61,225 nt of DNA, from the NCBI RefSeq assembly GCF_000719335.1, contig NZ_JOGB01000049.1, positions 1 to 61,225 on the forward strand. The letters run 5' to 3'. The notes below the pieces were generated by a model, which saw only the letters and a program-made list of their open reading frames with translations, ran no database searches and had not been told where the DNA came from. Positions 7,291 to 15,418 of the stretch are shown here, piece after piece (position 1 is the first letter of the stretch; each line of letters starts with the position of its first letter). A program made the translations under genes and the position numbers. The DNA is from Streptomyces sp. NRRL S-87 (lineage in GTDB: Bacteria > Actinomycetota > Actinomycetes > Streptomycetales > Streptomycetaceae).

Positions 7291-8627
7291 GGGACGGGAG
7301 TGGCGTGTGGGGTGGCAGTAGCGTTAACGGCGTTAACGGTCGGCCCGGTCCGGGGGGTGCGGACGGGCCGGTCCCCGCGGAACTGGAGCGGTTCGACGCG
7401 GCCGCCGGACGGCCGGCCGCCGAGGTGGTCGTCACCGGCATCGGCGTGGTCGCCCCCAACGGGCTGGACGCGGGGGCGTGGTGGCGCGCGCTGCTGGCGG
7501 GGGCCAACGGCATCCGCCCGATCAACCGGTTCGACGCCTCCGGCTATCCGGTGCGGATCGCGGGCGAGATCACCGGGTTCGTCGACGAGGACCACATCCC
7601 CAGCCGGCTGCTGCCCTCCACCGACCGGGTCACGCGCCTGGGCCTGGTCGCGGCGAAGGAGGCGCTGGAGGACTCCGGTGCCGACCCGGCCGCCCTGTCC
7701 GGCTACGGCGCGGGCGTCATCACCGCCAGTGCCGCCGGCGGCACCGAGTTCGGGCAGCGCGGGTTGGAGGCGCTGTGGGGCAAGGGCACCAAGTACGTGA
7801 GCGCGTACCAGTCCTTCGCCTGGTTCCACGCCGCCAACACGGCCCAGATCTCCATCCGGCACGCGCTGCGCGGACCGGGCACCGCGCTCGTCAGCGAGCA
7901 GGCCGGCGGTATCGACGCCATCGCCCGGGCCCGTCGGGAGATCCGCAAGGGCGTGAGCCTGATGGTGACCGGAGGGATCGACTCGGCGCTCTGCCCGTGG
8001 GGCTGGGCGGCCCACCTGGCCGACGGCCGGATGACCACGGTCCCCGACCCGGACCGCGCCTACCTCCCCTTCGACGAGGCCGCGGGCGGCCATGTCGTGG
8101 GCGAGGGCGGGGCGCTGCTGGTCCTGGAGGACGCGGCCGCCGCCGCGGCGCGCGGGGCGACCGGATACGGGGTGGTGGCCGGCTGCGCCGCCACCTTCGA
8201 CGGCGGACCGGACCTGCCGCGGCTGCGCGAGGCGGCCGAGCTGGCGCTCGCCGACGCGCGGCTGGCACCGCACGAGGTGGACGTCGTGTTCGCGGACGCG
8301 GCCGGCGAGCCGGCCGCCGACCGCGTCGAGGCGGCGGCGCTGGAGGCGCTGTTCGGCCCCTACGGGGTGCCCGTGACGGCGCCGAAGTCGATGACGGGGC
8401 GGCTGGGCGCGGGCGGCTCCTCGCTCGACGTGGCGGCGGCGCTGTTCGCGCTGCGCGAGGGGGTCGTGCCGCCGACGACCGGGACCGTACGGGCCGCCGC
8501 GGACTACCGGCTGGACCTGGTGACCGGGGCGCCGCGGCAGCTGCCCGGGCTGCGTACGGCGCTGGTGCTCGCCCGCGGGCGGGGCGGCTTCAACTCCGCC
8601 GCCGTGGTGCGGGCCGTGGCGGCCTGA
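7287..8627 (+). CDS. Chain length factor / KS beta (first minimal PKS)
   Basis: This 446-aa protein carries the CLF replacement of the active-site Cys by Gln (VSEQAGGIDA, Gln205) and the family-typical EFGQRGLEALWGKG and [11 protein letters not shown] stretches. CLFs pair with KS alpha and set chain length. It has an unusual Gly/Ala-rich N-terminal extension of about 45 residues before the normal start-like EVVVTGIGVVAPNG. No internal start with a good ribosome binding site was seen to replace GTG 7287, which overlaps the KS stop, so the extension is probably translated. It forms the heterodimer partner of the KS just upstream. Confidence 0.94.
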   Translation: MRDGSGVWGGSSVNGVNGRPGPGGADGPVPAELERFDAAAGRPAAEVVVTGIGVVAPNGLDAGAWWRALLAGANGIRPINRFDASGYPVRIAGEITGFVDEDHIPSRLLPSTDRVTRLGLVAAKEALEDSGADPAALSGYGAGVITASAAGGTEFGQRGLEALWGKGTKYVSAYQSFAWFHAANTAQISIRHALRGPGTALVSEQAGGIDAIARARREIRKGVSLMVTGGIDSALCPWGWAAHLADGRMTTVPDPDRAYLPFDEAAGGHVVGEGGALLVLEDAAAAAARGATGYGVVAGCAATFDGGPDLPRLREAAELALADARLAPHEVDVVFADAAGEPAADRVEAAALEALFGPYGVPVTAPKSMTGRLGAGGSSLDVAAALFALREGVVPPTTGTVRAAADYRLDLVTGAPRQLPGLRTALVLARGRGGFNSAAVVRAVAA

Positions 8628-8727
8628 CGGGCGGTCCCGCACGGGACCGGATGGTGGCGTCCGGGTCCCGCGGCGGACCCGGGGGAGGACCGGGTCCCGT
8701 CGGGGGACTCCGACGACGGGAGGACCA

Positions 8728-9042
8728 GTGGAGCACTTCGGACCGGATCAGCTCTTCGCCATGCTGCGGAGCTGCGCGGGCGCGGACGAGGGCCTCGACG
8801 GCCTGGAGGAGTCCGCCGAGGAGGTGCTGGACGTGCCGTTCCTGGAGCTGGGGTACGACTCCCTCGCGATCCTGCAGCTGACCGGAGAGGTCGAGGCGCG
8901 GTACGGGATCACGCTCGACGAGGAGGGCGTGGACGAGGCCGAGACGCCCCGGGGATACGTCGGCCTCGTGGGGCGCGCGCTCGCCGGGCACCGGGCCGGG
9001 CCGGCCCGGAACCCCGGGGCCGCGGCCGCCGCTCCGGCATAG
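8728..9042 (+). CDS. Acyl carrier protein (first minimal PKS)
   Basis: This 104-aa ACP has the phosphopantetheine attachment motif LGYDSLAIL (Ser45) flanked by the expected helices (FAMLRSCAGAD, YGITLDEEGVDEAETPRGYV). It carries the growing chain for the KS/CLF encoded immediately upstream. GTG 8728 is preceded by GGGAGG. It ends in an Ala/Pro-rich tail of about 20 residues, longer than in most type II ACPs. It probably needs the PPTase encoded at 14425. Confidence 0.93.
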   Translation: MEHFGPDQLFAMLRSCAGADEGLDGLEESAEEVLDVPFLELGYDSLAILQLTGEVEARYGITLDEEGVDEAETPRGYVGLVGRALAGHRAGPARNPGAAAAAPA

Positions 9043-9176
9043 CGCGGCGGCAAGGGGGACCCGCCCCGCCCACCACGGGCGGCGGTGGCGCGGTGGGCGA
9101 CCGGCGGTCCGACGACCCCCGGGGCTCCGAAGGGCCCCAGAGGCGTCCGGGAAGCGTCCGGTAGGCGGTCGGCGGC

Positions 9177-9262
9177 GCGTCTGGCGGGGCGTCTGGCGGG
9201 GCGTCAGGCGGCGCGTCTGGCGGGGCGTCCGCCGGGGCGTCAGGCGGCGCGTCTGGCGGGGG
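9177..9262. repeat. Seven-unit 12-bp tandem repeat
   Basis: GCGT recurs at 9177, 9189, 9201, 9213, 9225, 9237 and 9249, within units close to GCGTCTGGCGGG. The array is in a gene-free gap downstream of both the ACP and the minus-strand DUF6059-like gene. A period of 12 also makes every frame repetitive, which explains the long spurious reading frames seen here. Confidence 0.8.
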
Positions 9263-9312
9263 CGCATGGCGGGGGCGCCGGGCGGGGCGTCCGGCCCGTC
9301 GGTCCGGCCGGC

Positions 9313-9546
9313 TCAGCCGCCGGCCCGGGGAGTGCGCCGCAGCTCGCGCCGCAGTCGGCGTTCCAGGGGGCTCAACGGCACCTCGGGGCACAGCCGTTCG
9401 GGGTGGCCGAGCGGCGGTCCGCCGACCGCGGGGCCGCGGTCCGGGCAGGGCTCGGGCGCGCTCTCGCCGAGGGTGTGCAGGAGCCCGAGGACGGCGAACC
9501 CGTCCCACAGGGCGCGGACGATGCCGATCGGGTTCACGGCACTCAC
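9313..9546 (-). CDS. Small DUF6059-like protein
   Basis: This is a 74-77-aa protein (start GTG 9537 or GTG 9546). An N-terminal helical stretch (NPIGIVRALWDGFAVLGLLH) is followed by GHPERLCPEVPLSPLERRL. The closing GHPER-P-D/E-VPLSPLER pattern is what I associate with DUF6059, small proteins of unknown function often found in Streptomyces aromatic-PKS clusters. The N-terminal helix is amphipathic to hydrophobic, possibly membrane-associated. GGAAG lies 8 bases before GTG 9537. It is transcribed opposite to its neighbours. The existence call rests on motif conservation and is moderately firm; function is unknown. Confidence 0.6.
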   Translation of the reverse strand: MSAVNPIGIVRALWDGFAVLGLLHTLGESAPEPCPDRGPAVGGPPLGHPERLCPEVPLSPLERRLRRELRRTPRAGG

Positions 9547-9925
9547 TTCCAGTGGGGTCGGCCGCCGGTCGGCGGGGCGGGGAGGAGCTGCGGCGCGGCA
9601 GGGTCTGCGCGGCGGGGTCTGCGCGGCGGGGTCTGCGCGGCGGGTGCGGCGCGGTCGCCGGGGAACGGCGGGCCGCGGCGCGCCGTCGGCCGGGCGACGG
9701 CAGCCGGGCCGTGGGGCGCGGTGCCGCGACGAGCCGCGTGCGGCCACGGTCCGCCCGTGTGCTCGAGGCCCGGACCAGGCGCGGTGGAGCGGGACCGGAC
9801 ACGGGTGCGGGGCCAGCGGGGCTCCAGCCGAGCTGAACCGGCGTGCGGACGCTGAGGGGCAGACGGGCGCCCCGGCCGCGTGGCCGGTCGGGTCGCGACC
9901 CGTGGGAGGACGAGGAGGACACCGC
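9547..9925. other. Gene-free gap
   Basis: This 379-bp, very G+C-rich stretch has no convincing gene. It holds a 14-bp triple repeat (9602-9643). It must contain the promoters for the divergent DUF6059-like gene and the 392-aa gene at 9926, whose ribosome binding site is GAGGAGG. Confidence 0.5.
9602..9643. repeat. 14-bp tandem repeat, three copies
   Basis: The unit GGTCTGCGCGGCGG starts at 9602, 9616 and 9630, the last copy diverging at its end. It is located upstream of both divergent genes. No function is apparent. Confidence 0.75.
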
Positions 9926-11104
9926 ATGACCATCGACGGCTTCGAAGAGGCCCGGCCCGCGCGGCTCGTGCCCGCGGACGCGGGGTGGCGCGGCTGCGCC
10001 GACGACGTGACGGTGGAGGACATCGAGGACCTGGTCGCCGAACTCCAGCTGGCCCGGGCGGGCGTGGCGGGTGCCGACGCCGGCCGGGCGGCGCTGCGGG
10101 CGGAGCGGTTCGCCGACGAGATCGCGTTCCTGGGGCTGGGCCGGCTGGTGGCCCGGCTGGTGCGGACGCCGCCGGGCGGCCCGCAGGACGCGTTGGACCG
10201 GCTCGCCGCGCGGTCCGGCGGGCCGGGTTCCGGGGCCGGCTTCCCGGCCCCGCCCGAGGTGGCGCTGCCGCGGCTCGGGGACCTGCTCACCGGGCTCGTC
10301 GGCCAGGCCCGCGGGTACGGTCTGCTGCCGCCCGCCCACAAGGTCAAGCTGCTGCGGCGGCCGGGGCTGGACCCGGCGGTCACCCCGGTGCGGCTGCCCG
10401 GGTTCTCGGTGCTGTCCCTGCCGACGGAGGTCGGGCCGGAGTCCGTGCGGTACGTCCAGCACGCGGTGGCCCGGCTCGCCGAGCACGCCCTCCGCCCGGC
10501 CGGCGAACCGCTCGCCGCGCGCTGGGAGTTCGACCCGGTGCGGGCCCGGGGCTGGGAGCTGCTGCTCGGCCTGCTCGTCCAGGAGCCGGAGCTGCTCGGG
10601 CGGCTGGGGCCGGTCCGGGACGACGCCGAGGCGGTGGCGGGCTGGCTGCGCGCCTGCGAGCGGGAGGCGGAGCGGCAGGCGCGGGCCGACCAGGAGGCCG
10701 GCTCGGCGGACGGGGCGCTCCGGGCGGCGGCGTACGAGTGGCGGGACGCGGTGCGGGCCGTACTGGCCGGCGGCTTCGGGGCCCACTGGTGGCGGCACGC
10801 GCAGGCGTGGGCGCTGCTGCGGAGGGCGATGGCGCGGGAACCCCGGGCCGATGACTGCCACCGGGCGCTGGCCCTGGACGTGGCCGCCGTCGCGGGCCCG
10901 CCCGCCCGGGCGGACCTGGTCCCCGCGGCCCGCCGGGCGGGCGCTCCGGCGCCGGCCGGGGCGGTCGGCGCGGGGGAAGGGCGCCCGGTGCCGCCCACCG
11001 GGACGGGGGAGGCCGGGTGGGCGGCCGGGGCAGCGGGCACGGCCGGAGACCGTGATCGGCTCCGGGACGGCGTCGGCGGCGCCCGTCAGGGTGACGCCGC
11101 CTGA
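9926..11104 (+). CDS. Conserved-looking protein of unknown function
   Basis: This 392-aa protein starts MTIDGFEEARPARLVPADAG after a strong GAGGAGG site. It is mostly alpha-helical and rich in Ala, Arg and Leu. The first ~300 residues look like a real globular fold (for example VEDIEDLVAELQLARAG, DEIAFLGLGRLVARLVR, ARGWELLLGLLVQEPELL). The last ~80 are low-complexity Gly/Ala/Pro. No catalytic motif, signal peptide or membrane segment was recognised. It lies between the first ACP and the aromatase/cyclase on the same strand, so it probably belongs to the first PKS regulon. I do not recognise the family. Confidence 0.6.
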   Translation: MTIDGFEEARPARLVPADAGWRGCADDVTVEDIEDLVAELQLARAGVAGADAGRAALRAERFADEIAFLGLGRLVARLVRTPPGGPQDALDRLAARSGGPGSGAGFPAPPEVALPRLGDLLTGLVGQARGYGLLPPAHKVKLLRRPGLDPAVTPVRLPGFSVLSLPTEVGPESVRYVQHAVARLAEHALRPAGEPLAARWEFDPVRARGWELLLGLLVQEPELLGRLGPVRDDAEAVAGWLRACEREAERQARADQEAGSADGALRAAAYEWRDAVRAVLAGGFGAHWWRHAQAWALLRRAMAREPRADDCHRALALDVAAVAGPPARADLVPAARRAGAPAPAGAVGAGEGRPVPPTGTGEAGWAAGAAGTAGDRDRLRDGVGGARQGDAA

Positions 11105-11457
11105 GCGCCCGCCGGACGAGTCTGCGGGCCCCGGCTGGAGGAATGCTCAAGCCCCGGGCCGGACGGGGTCGTCCTCCCCGCCCGCCCGAGCCGGGCCCGG
11201 TGCGGACTCGACCAGGACCCAGGCCGGCCACGAGCGGTTCCGGACAGGGTCGTTGACACGCCCGCCGGCCGAGGCGGAGTCCGGCAGTACCTGCCGTGGG
11301 CCTCGACGCGCGGCGGACGGGCGTGCCGGTGTGAGGTCACCGGCACAGGTGGATCCGTGCCGGCCGGGGGTCGGAGCCCGACCGGCACGGCCACGGCGCC
11401 CCGCCCGCACGCGGTGGTCGCAGCCGGCCGGAGTACTGAACGAGGAGGGTGTGGAGG
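11105..11457 (+). other. Intergenic region before the aromatase/cyclase
   Basis: This 353-bp stretch has no convincing gene. It should contain the promoter for the aromatase/cyclase operon. The region just upstream of the start is purine-rich (two GGAGG-type sites at 11442-11456). Confidence 0.45.
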
Positions 11458-12411
11458 ATGTCGGATGCACGAGTGCACCGCACGGTCCACGAAGTGATCG
11501 CGGAGGCCCCGGCCGGTGTGCTGTACGGGCTGATCGCGGACGCGACACGGTGGCCGCTGTTCTTCCCGCCCTGTGTCCACGTCGAACAGCTCGACTTCGA
11601 CGGGACGCGGGAGCGGCTGCGCATGTGGGCCACGGCGGGCGACACCGTCAAGTCCTGGATCTCCAGCCGCCGTCTGGACGTGCAGCGACTGCGCGTGGAG
11701 TTCACCATGGACGTGCCCGCCGCCCCCGCCCGGACCATGGGCGGGGTGTGGACCGTGGAGCCGCTCGGCGACCGCTCCCGGGTGACCCTGGAGCACTCCT
11801 TCACCGTCGACGGCGACGATCCCGCCTCCGTCGCCTGGATCGAGGACGTCACCGCCGCCAACAGCAGCTCCCAGCTCGACCGGCTGGCGGAGATCGCCCG
11901 GTCCTGGACCCGGCTGGACGACCTGGTGTGGTCCTTCGAGGACACCATCCGCGTCAACGCCCCCGCCGAGCTGATCTTCGAGTTCCTGTACCAGGCGGAG
12001 GACTGGCCCGCCGAACTGCCCCACGTCACCCGCCTCGACCTGGTCGAGGACGAGCCCGGCGTGCAGCTGGTGTCCATGGGCAGCATGTCCATCGACGGCG
12101 GCGCGCACAGCACCGAGTCCGTGCGCATCTGCTTCCCCGCCGCCCAGCGGATCGTCTACAAGCAGACCCGCACCTCGCCGCTGCTCGCCGCGCACGCGGG
12201 CGAGTGGGCCATCGAGCCCGACGAGACGGGCGTGAACCTGACGGCCCGCCATCACGTGCTGCTCGACCAGGACAGCATCGAGCGGGTGCTCGGCGAGGGC
12301 ACCGACGCCGTCGCCGCCGGCCACCACCTGCGCGACGCGCTCGGCCAGGCCGGGCTGTCCGTACTGCGGTACGCCACGCAGTACGCCCTCGGCGCGGTCC
12401 GCGTCCTGTGA
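11458..12411 (+). CDS. Didomain aromatase/cyclase (SRPBCC/START fold), first PKS
   Basis: This 317-aa protein has two Bet v1-like domains. The N-terminal one (about 1-150) begins VHRTVHEVIAEAPAGVLYGLIADATRWP. The C-terminal one (about 160-310) begins WSFEDTIRVNAPAELIFEFLYQAEDWP. Didomain ARO/CYCs close and aromatise the first ring(s) of a reduced or unreduced poly-beta-ketone. It is a paralogue of the enzyme at 25650, one for each minimal PKS. Its TGA overlaps the GTG of the following acyl-CoA dehydrogenase (coupled). No ketoreductase accompanies this set, unlike the second set. Confidence 0.92.
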   Translation: MSDARVHRTVHEVIAEAPAGVLYGLIADATRWPLFFPPCVHVEQLDFDGTRERLRMWATAGDTVKSWISSRRLDVQRLRVEFTMDVPAAPARTMGGVWTVEPLGDRSRVTLEHSFTVDGDDPASVAWIEDVTAANSSSQLDRLAEIARSWTRLDDLVWSFEDTIRVNAPAELIFEFLYQAEDWPAELPHVTRLDLVEDEPGVQLVSMGSMSIDGGAHSTESVRICFPAAQRIVYKQTRTSPLLAAHAGEWAIEPDETGVNLTARHHVLLDQDSIERVLGEGTDAVAAGHHLRDALGQAGLSVLRYATQYALGAVRVL

Positions 12412-14243
12412 GCGCGGCCGGGACCGACCAAGCCCCCGTGCGGGACACCCACGCCCCCGCACGGGACACCCCTTCCGGTACGGCAGCCGGCGCCGCCGCC
12501 CGGGTACGGGCCGCGGCGCCGGGGACCGGTACCGCCGCGGGCCCGCTGCGGGCCACCGAGCCGCTGCGGGCGGCCCGGCTGGAGGCCGCGCTCGGCGACC
12601 CGTTCGACCCCGCGAACCCGCACGGGCACCTCGCCCTGCTCCGTGCCGACGAGGCCCGCGAGACGCCCGGGGCCACCGAGGAACTGCTCGCGGAGGCCGG
12701 GATGGCCGCCGAGTTCGTACCCCGGGACCTCGGCGGCCGGCTCGCCGACCTGGAGGAACTGGCCCGCGTCCTGCGGCCGCTGTTCCGCCGCGACCTGGCC
12801 CTGGGCTACGGCTTCGGCATCACGTCCCTGTTCGCGGCCTCCTCGGTGTGGACCGCCGGGGACGCGGGCCAGCAGCGCTCCCTGGCCGACGTGCTCCTCG
12901 GCGGCGGCCGCGTGACGATCGTGCACCGCGAGGTGGCGCACGCCAACGCGATCCTGCGCAACGAGATGGGCGCCGACCGGCGCCCCGGCGGCGGATGGCT
13001 GGTCGACGGCCGCAAGGACGTGGTCATCAACGCCCACCGCGCCGACGCGTTCGTCATGTACGCCCGCACCTCCCGCGAGGACGGGCCCCGCAGCCACTCC
13101 GTGCTGGTGCTCGGACCCGGTGAGCCGGCGGCCGGCGAGGTGCGCCGGCTCGGCCGGGTGGAGATGCCCGGCATGCGCGGGGCGCACTTCTCCGGCCTCG
13201 AACTCGCGGGCGTGGCTCTGCCGGACGACGCGCTGGTCGGCGCGGTCGGCGACGGGGTGTCGCTGGCCCTGCGCAGCTTCCAGACCAGCCACTGCCTGAT
13301 CCCCGGCACCGTCCTCGCGGGCGTCGACAGCGTGCTGCGGTCGGCCGTGCGCGCGGCCACCGAGAACCGGCCCGACGGACGCCCGTCCCGCCGCTGGCAG
13401 AAGGTGCTCGCCGGGGTCTTCGCCGACGTGCTGGCCTGCGACGCCATGGCGGTCACCGGGATGCGGGCGATGAGCCTGATGCCCGAGGAGTCGTACCTGC
13501 TGGGCGCGGCCGTGAAGTACACCATGCCGGACCTGCTCCGCGAGGACCTGGAGGAGCTGGCCACGGTGCTCGGCGGCCGCGGATACGACCGTGGTCCGCG
13601 GTACGGCGGCTACCAGAAGCTCGTGCGCGACCTGCCGGTGGCCGGCCTCGGGCACGCGGGCACCGCCGTCTGCCAGGCGGTGATCGTGCCGCAGCTGCCG
13701 GCGCTGGCCCGGTCGGCCTGGTTCCGTACCCCGGAGCCGCCCGCCGAACTGTTCCGGCCCGGCGCGCCGCTGCCCCCGTTCGACCACCGGCGGCTGGCCC
13801 ACTCCGGCACGGACGACCTGCTCACCGCCACGCTCGTGGGGGTCGCGGGCCGCCTGGAGGGCCGGCCCGGGCAGGGGCCGACGGAGGCGGCGCTGGCCGA
13901 CCTCGCGCGCGCCTTCGTGGCGGAGCTGCGGGTGCTGCGCGCCCGGTGCGCCGCCCTCAGCGGGGCCTTCGACCCGCAGGCCTGCGCGCTGGCCGACCGC
14001 TACGCGCTGGTGCTGTCCGCAGCCGCGGTGCTGGGGGTCTGGGAGGGGCAGGCGGGGGTGGGCGACCCGTTCCTCGGGAACCCGGCCTGGGCGGTGCTCT
14101 CCCTCAGCCGCATCGGACGCCGGCTGGGCGTCCCGGTGGCGGACCTGCCCGACGGGGTCGTCGAGGAGGTGCTGGGCGAGGCGCTGCACCGCTGCCGGCA
14201 GCGGCGCAGCCTCGACCTGTACGGGACGCCGCTCGCGGGCTGA
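12408..14243 (+). CDS. Acyl-CoA dehydrogenase-family flavoprotein
   Basis: This 611-aa protein has an N-terminal Pro/Ala/Thr-rich stretch of about 50 residues, then an acyl-CoA dehydrogenase/oxidase-like body: VTIVHREVAHANAILRNEM, GGGWLVDGRKDVVINAHRAD for the middle domain, and LVGAVGDGVSLALRSFQTSH with LATVLGGRGYDRG for the C-terminal helical domain. It is likely to use FAD to desaturate, or oxidise the alpha carbon of, an acyl thioester on CoA or ACP. It is coupled by overlap to the aromatase/cyclase, so its substrate is probably bound to the first ACP. The usual catalytic Glu could not be placed by eye. GTG 12408 is taken from the overlap; translation could begin further in. Confidence 0.8.
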   Translation: MSAAGTDQAPVRDTHAPARDTPSGTAAGAAARVRAAAPGTGTAAGPLRATEPLRAARLEAALGDPFDPANPHGHLALLRADEARETPGATEELLAEAGMAAEFVPRDLGGRLADLEELARVLRPLFRRDLALGYGFGITSLFAASSVWTAGDAGQQRSLADVLLGGGRVTIVHREVAHANAILRNEMGADRRPGGGWLVDGRKDVVINAHRADAFVMYARTSREDGPRSHSVLVLGPGEPAAGEVRRLGRVEMPGMRGAHFSGLELAGVALPDDALVGAVGDGVSLALRSFQTSHCLIPGTVLAGVDSVLRSAVRAATENRPDGRPSRRWQKVLAGVFADVLACDAMAVTGMRAMSLMPEESYLLGAAVKYTMPDLLREDLEELATVLGGRGYDRGPRYGGYQKLVRDLPVAGLGHAGTAVCQAVIVPQLPALARSAWFRTPEPPAELFRPGAPLPPFDHRRLAHSGTDDLLTATLVGVAGRLEGRPGQGPTEAALADLARAFVAELRVLRARCAALSGAFDPQACALADRYALVLSAAAVLGVWEGQAGVGDPFLGNPAWAVLSLSRIGRRLGVPVADLPDGVVEEVLGEALHRCRQRRSLDLYGTPLAG

Positions 14244-14248
14244 CGGGA

Positions 14249-14269
14249 CGTCGGGCCCGCGGCCCGACG
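14249..14269 (+). terminator. Short hairpin after the acyl-CoA dehydrogenase gene
   Basis: A perfect 9-bp GC-rich stem (14249-14257 with 14261-14269) has a 3-nt loop and starts 6 bp after the stop codon. There is no T-tract. It is probably a terminator of the kind common in Streptomyces. Confidence 0.5.
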
Positions 14270-14424
14270 GGTGCCGGCCGCACGCGCGGCCGCCCCTCCG
14301 CCCTGCCACCGCGCACGGACGTGCCCCGCCACGCGGGGCTCCGCCGGGGCGTCGGACGAGCGCCTCGGCCCGACGCCGGCCGCCGCCGCGGGACGGGGCG
14401 GCCGGCATGAGATGGGAGGCGACG

Positions 14425-15234
14425 ATGAACCAGGTGACGTGTGCCGTACCGGTGCACGTGCCACGGCCGGACGGGCCGTGGCGCGGAGTACGGGAGAGCC
14501 TGGCGGAGCTCGGCAACGCGGTGGTCTACACGACGTGGACCGAATGGCTGCCGAGCGTCCTGACGGCCCCCCGGCTGCGTGAACTGCTGGGCTCGGACTG
14601 GGAGCGCTACCGCCGCACCCCCGACCCCACCGTCCGCTACCGCTTCGCCGCCGCCCGGCTGCTCATCAAGTGCACGGCCGGGGAGGCCCTCGGGATCGAG
14701 CCCGAGTACCTGGACCTGGCGTACCGGCTGGGCGGGCGCCCGTACCTGCGCGGCTTCGACCAGATCGAGCTGAGCCTGTCGCACACCGGGGACCTGATGG
14801 CCGTGGGACTCAGCCGCACCGGCCGGATCGGGGTGGACGTGGAGCCGACCGGGCGCACGGTCCGGCTGGACCTCCTGGAGGCGCAGATCCTGACCGCCAC
14901 CGAGGCGGCGGAGATCGCGGGGCTGCCGGAGGAGCAGCGGGTGCCGCACGCGCTGAGGCTGTGGACGCTGAAGGAGGCGTACACCAAGGCGCTGGGGCAG
15001 GGGCTGCGGCTGGGCTTCAAGGAGTTCGGCTTCGGGCGGGGCCTGAAGCTGCACGCCCCGGACGGCAGTGCCGCCACCCGGGGCGAGTGGGGCTTCGCCA
15101 CGCACGAGGTGATGGGACGCTACCTGGTGAGCACCGCCTGCCACGACGCGGGACTGTGCACCGCGGACGACACGTCCGCCGGCACGATGCTCGACCAGGG
15201 GTTCCTGTCGGCGATGAGCCTGAACGGGCGCTGA
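14425..15234 (+). CDS. Sfp-type 4'-phosphopantetheinyl transferase
   Basis: This 269-aa protein matches Sfp-type PPTases: an RYRFAAARLLIKCTAGEALG region near residue 75, the GVDVEPTG motif that binds Mg/CoA, and LWTLKEAYTKALGQGL, which fits the family W-x-x-KEA-x-x-K signature. It converts apo-ACPs to holo form. ATG 14425 follows GGGAGGCG. A PPTase inside the cluster means that both type II ACPs, and any partner of the condensation protein, can be activated independently of the host enzyme. Its TGA ends 184 bp before the condensation-domain gene. Confidence 0.92.
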   Translation: MNQVTCAVPVHVPRPDGPWRGVRESLAELGNAVVYTTWTEWLPSVLTAPRLRELLGSDWERYRRTPDPTVRYRFAAARLLIKCTAGEALGIEPEYLDLAYRLGGRPYLRGFDQIELSLSHTGDLMAVGLSRTGRIGVDVEPTGRTVRLDLLEAQILTATEAAEIAGLPEEQRVPHALRLWTLKEAYTKALGQGLRLGFKEFGFGRGLKLHAPDGSAATRGEWGFATHEVMGRYLVSTACHDAGLCTADDTSAGTMLDQGFLSAMSLNGR

Positions 15235-15276
15235 TCCGGCGGGTCTCCGGCGGTTCTGCGGCGAAGTCCTAGCCGT

Positions 15277-15305
15277 GTCAGCGATCCGTCAGCGGTCCGG
15301 CAGCG
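15277..15305 (+). promoter_or_regulatory. Putative SARP box upstream of the condensation-domain gene
   Basis: GTCAGC at 15277, GTCAGC at 15288 and GGCAGC at 15299 give three near-identical hexamers at exact 11-bp spacing. A TAGGCC hexamer at 15319-15324 could be the -10 element. This is the second array in the window with the same GTCAG word and period, which strongly suggests one of the three SARPs as the regulator of the gene at 15419. Confidence 0.65.
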
Positions 15306-15418
15306 GGGTGCGCCACGGTAGGCCCGGGAGTTCCGCGCCCTCCGGGGCCGGCTGCTCCCCGGGCCCCGGTCGAACGGCCGGCTCGGCCCGTACGGGACGA
15401 GCGCCAGAGGAGGCGGAC

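Noticed and set aside
9177..9262. Proline-rich repeat protein encoded on the minus strand
   Set aside because: The 12-bp period makes all frames open. There is no start with a binding site and no fold; it is better seen as a non-coding repeat.
10071..12407. Upstream extension of the acyl-CoA dehydrogenase frame to about 10,071
   Set aside because: The sequence upstream of 12,408 is Arg/Gly/Ser shadow of the 392-aa gene and aromatase. The true gene starts at GTG 12408, coupled to the aromatase stop.
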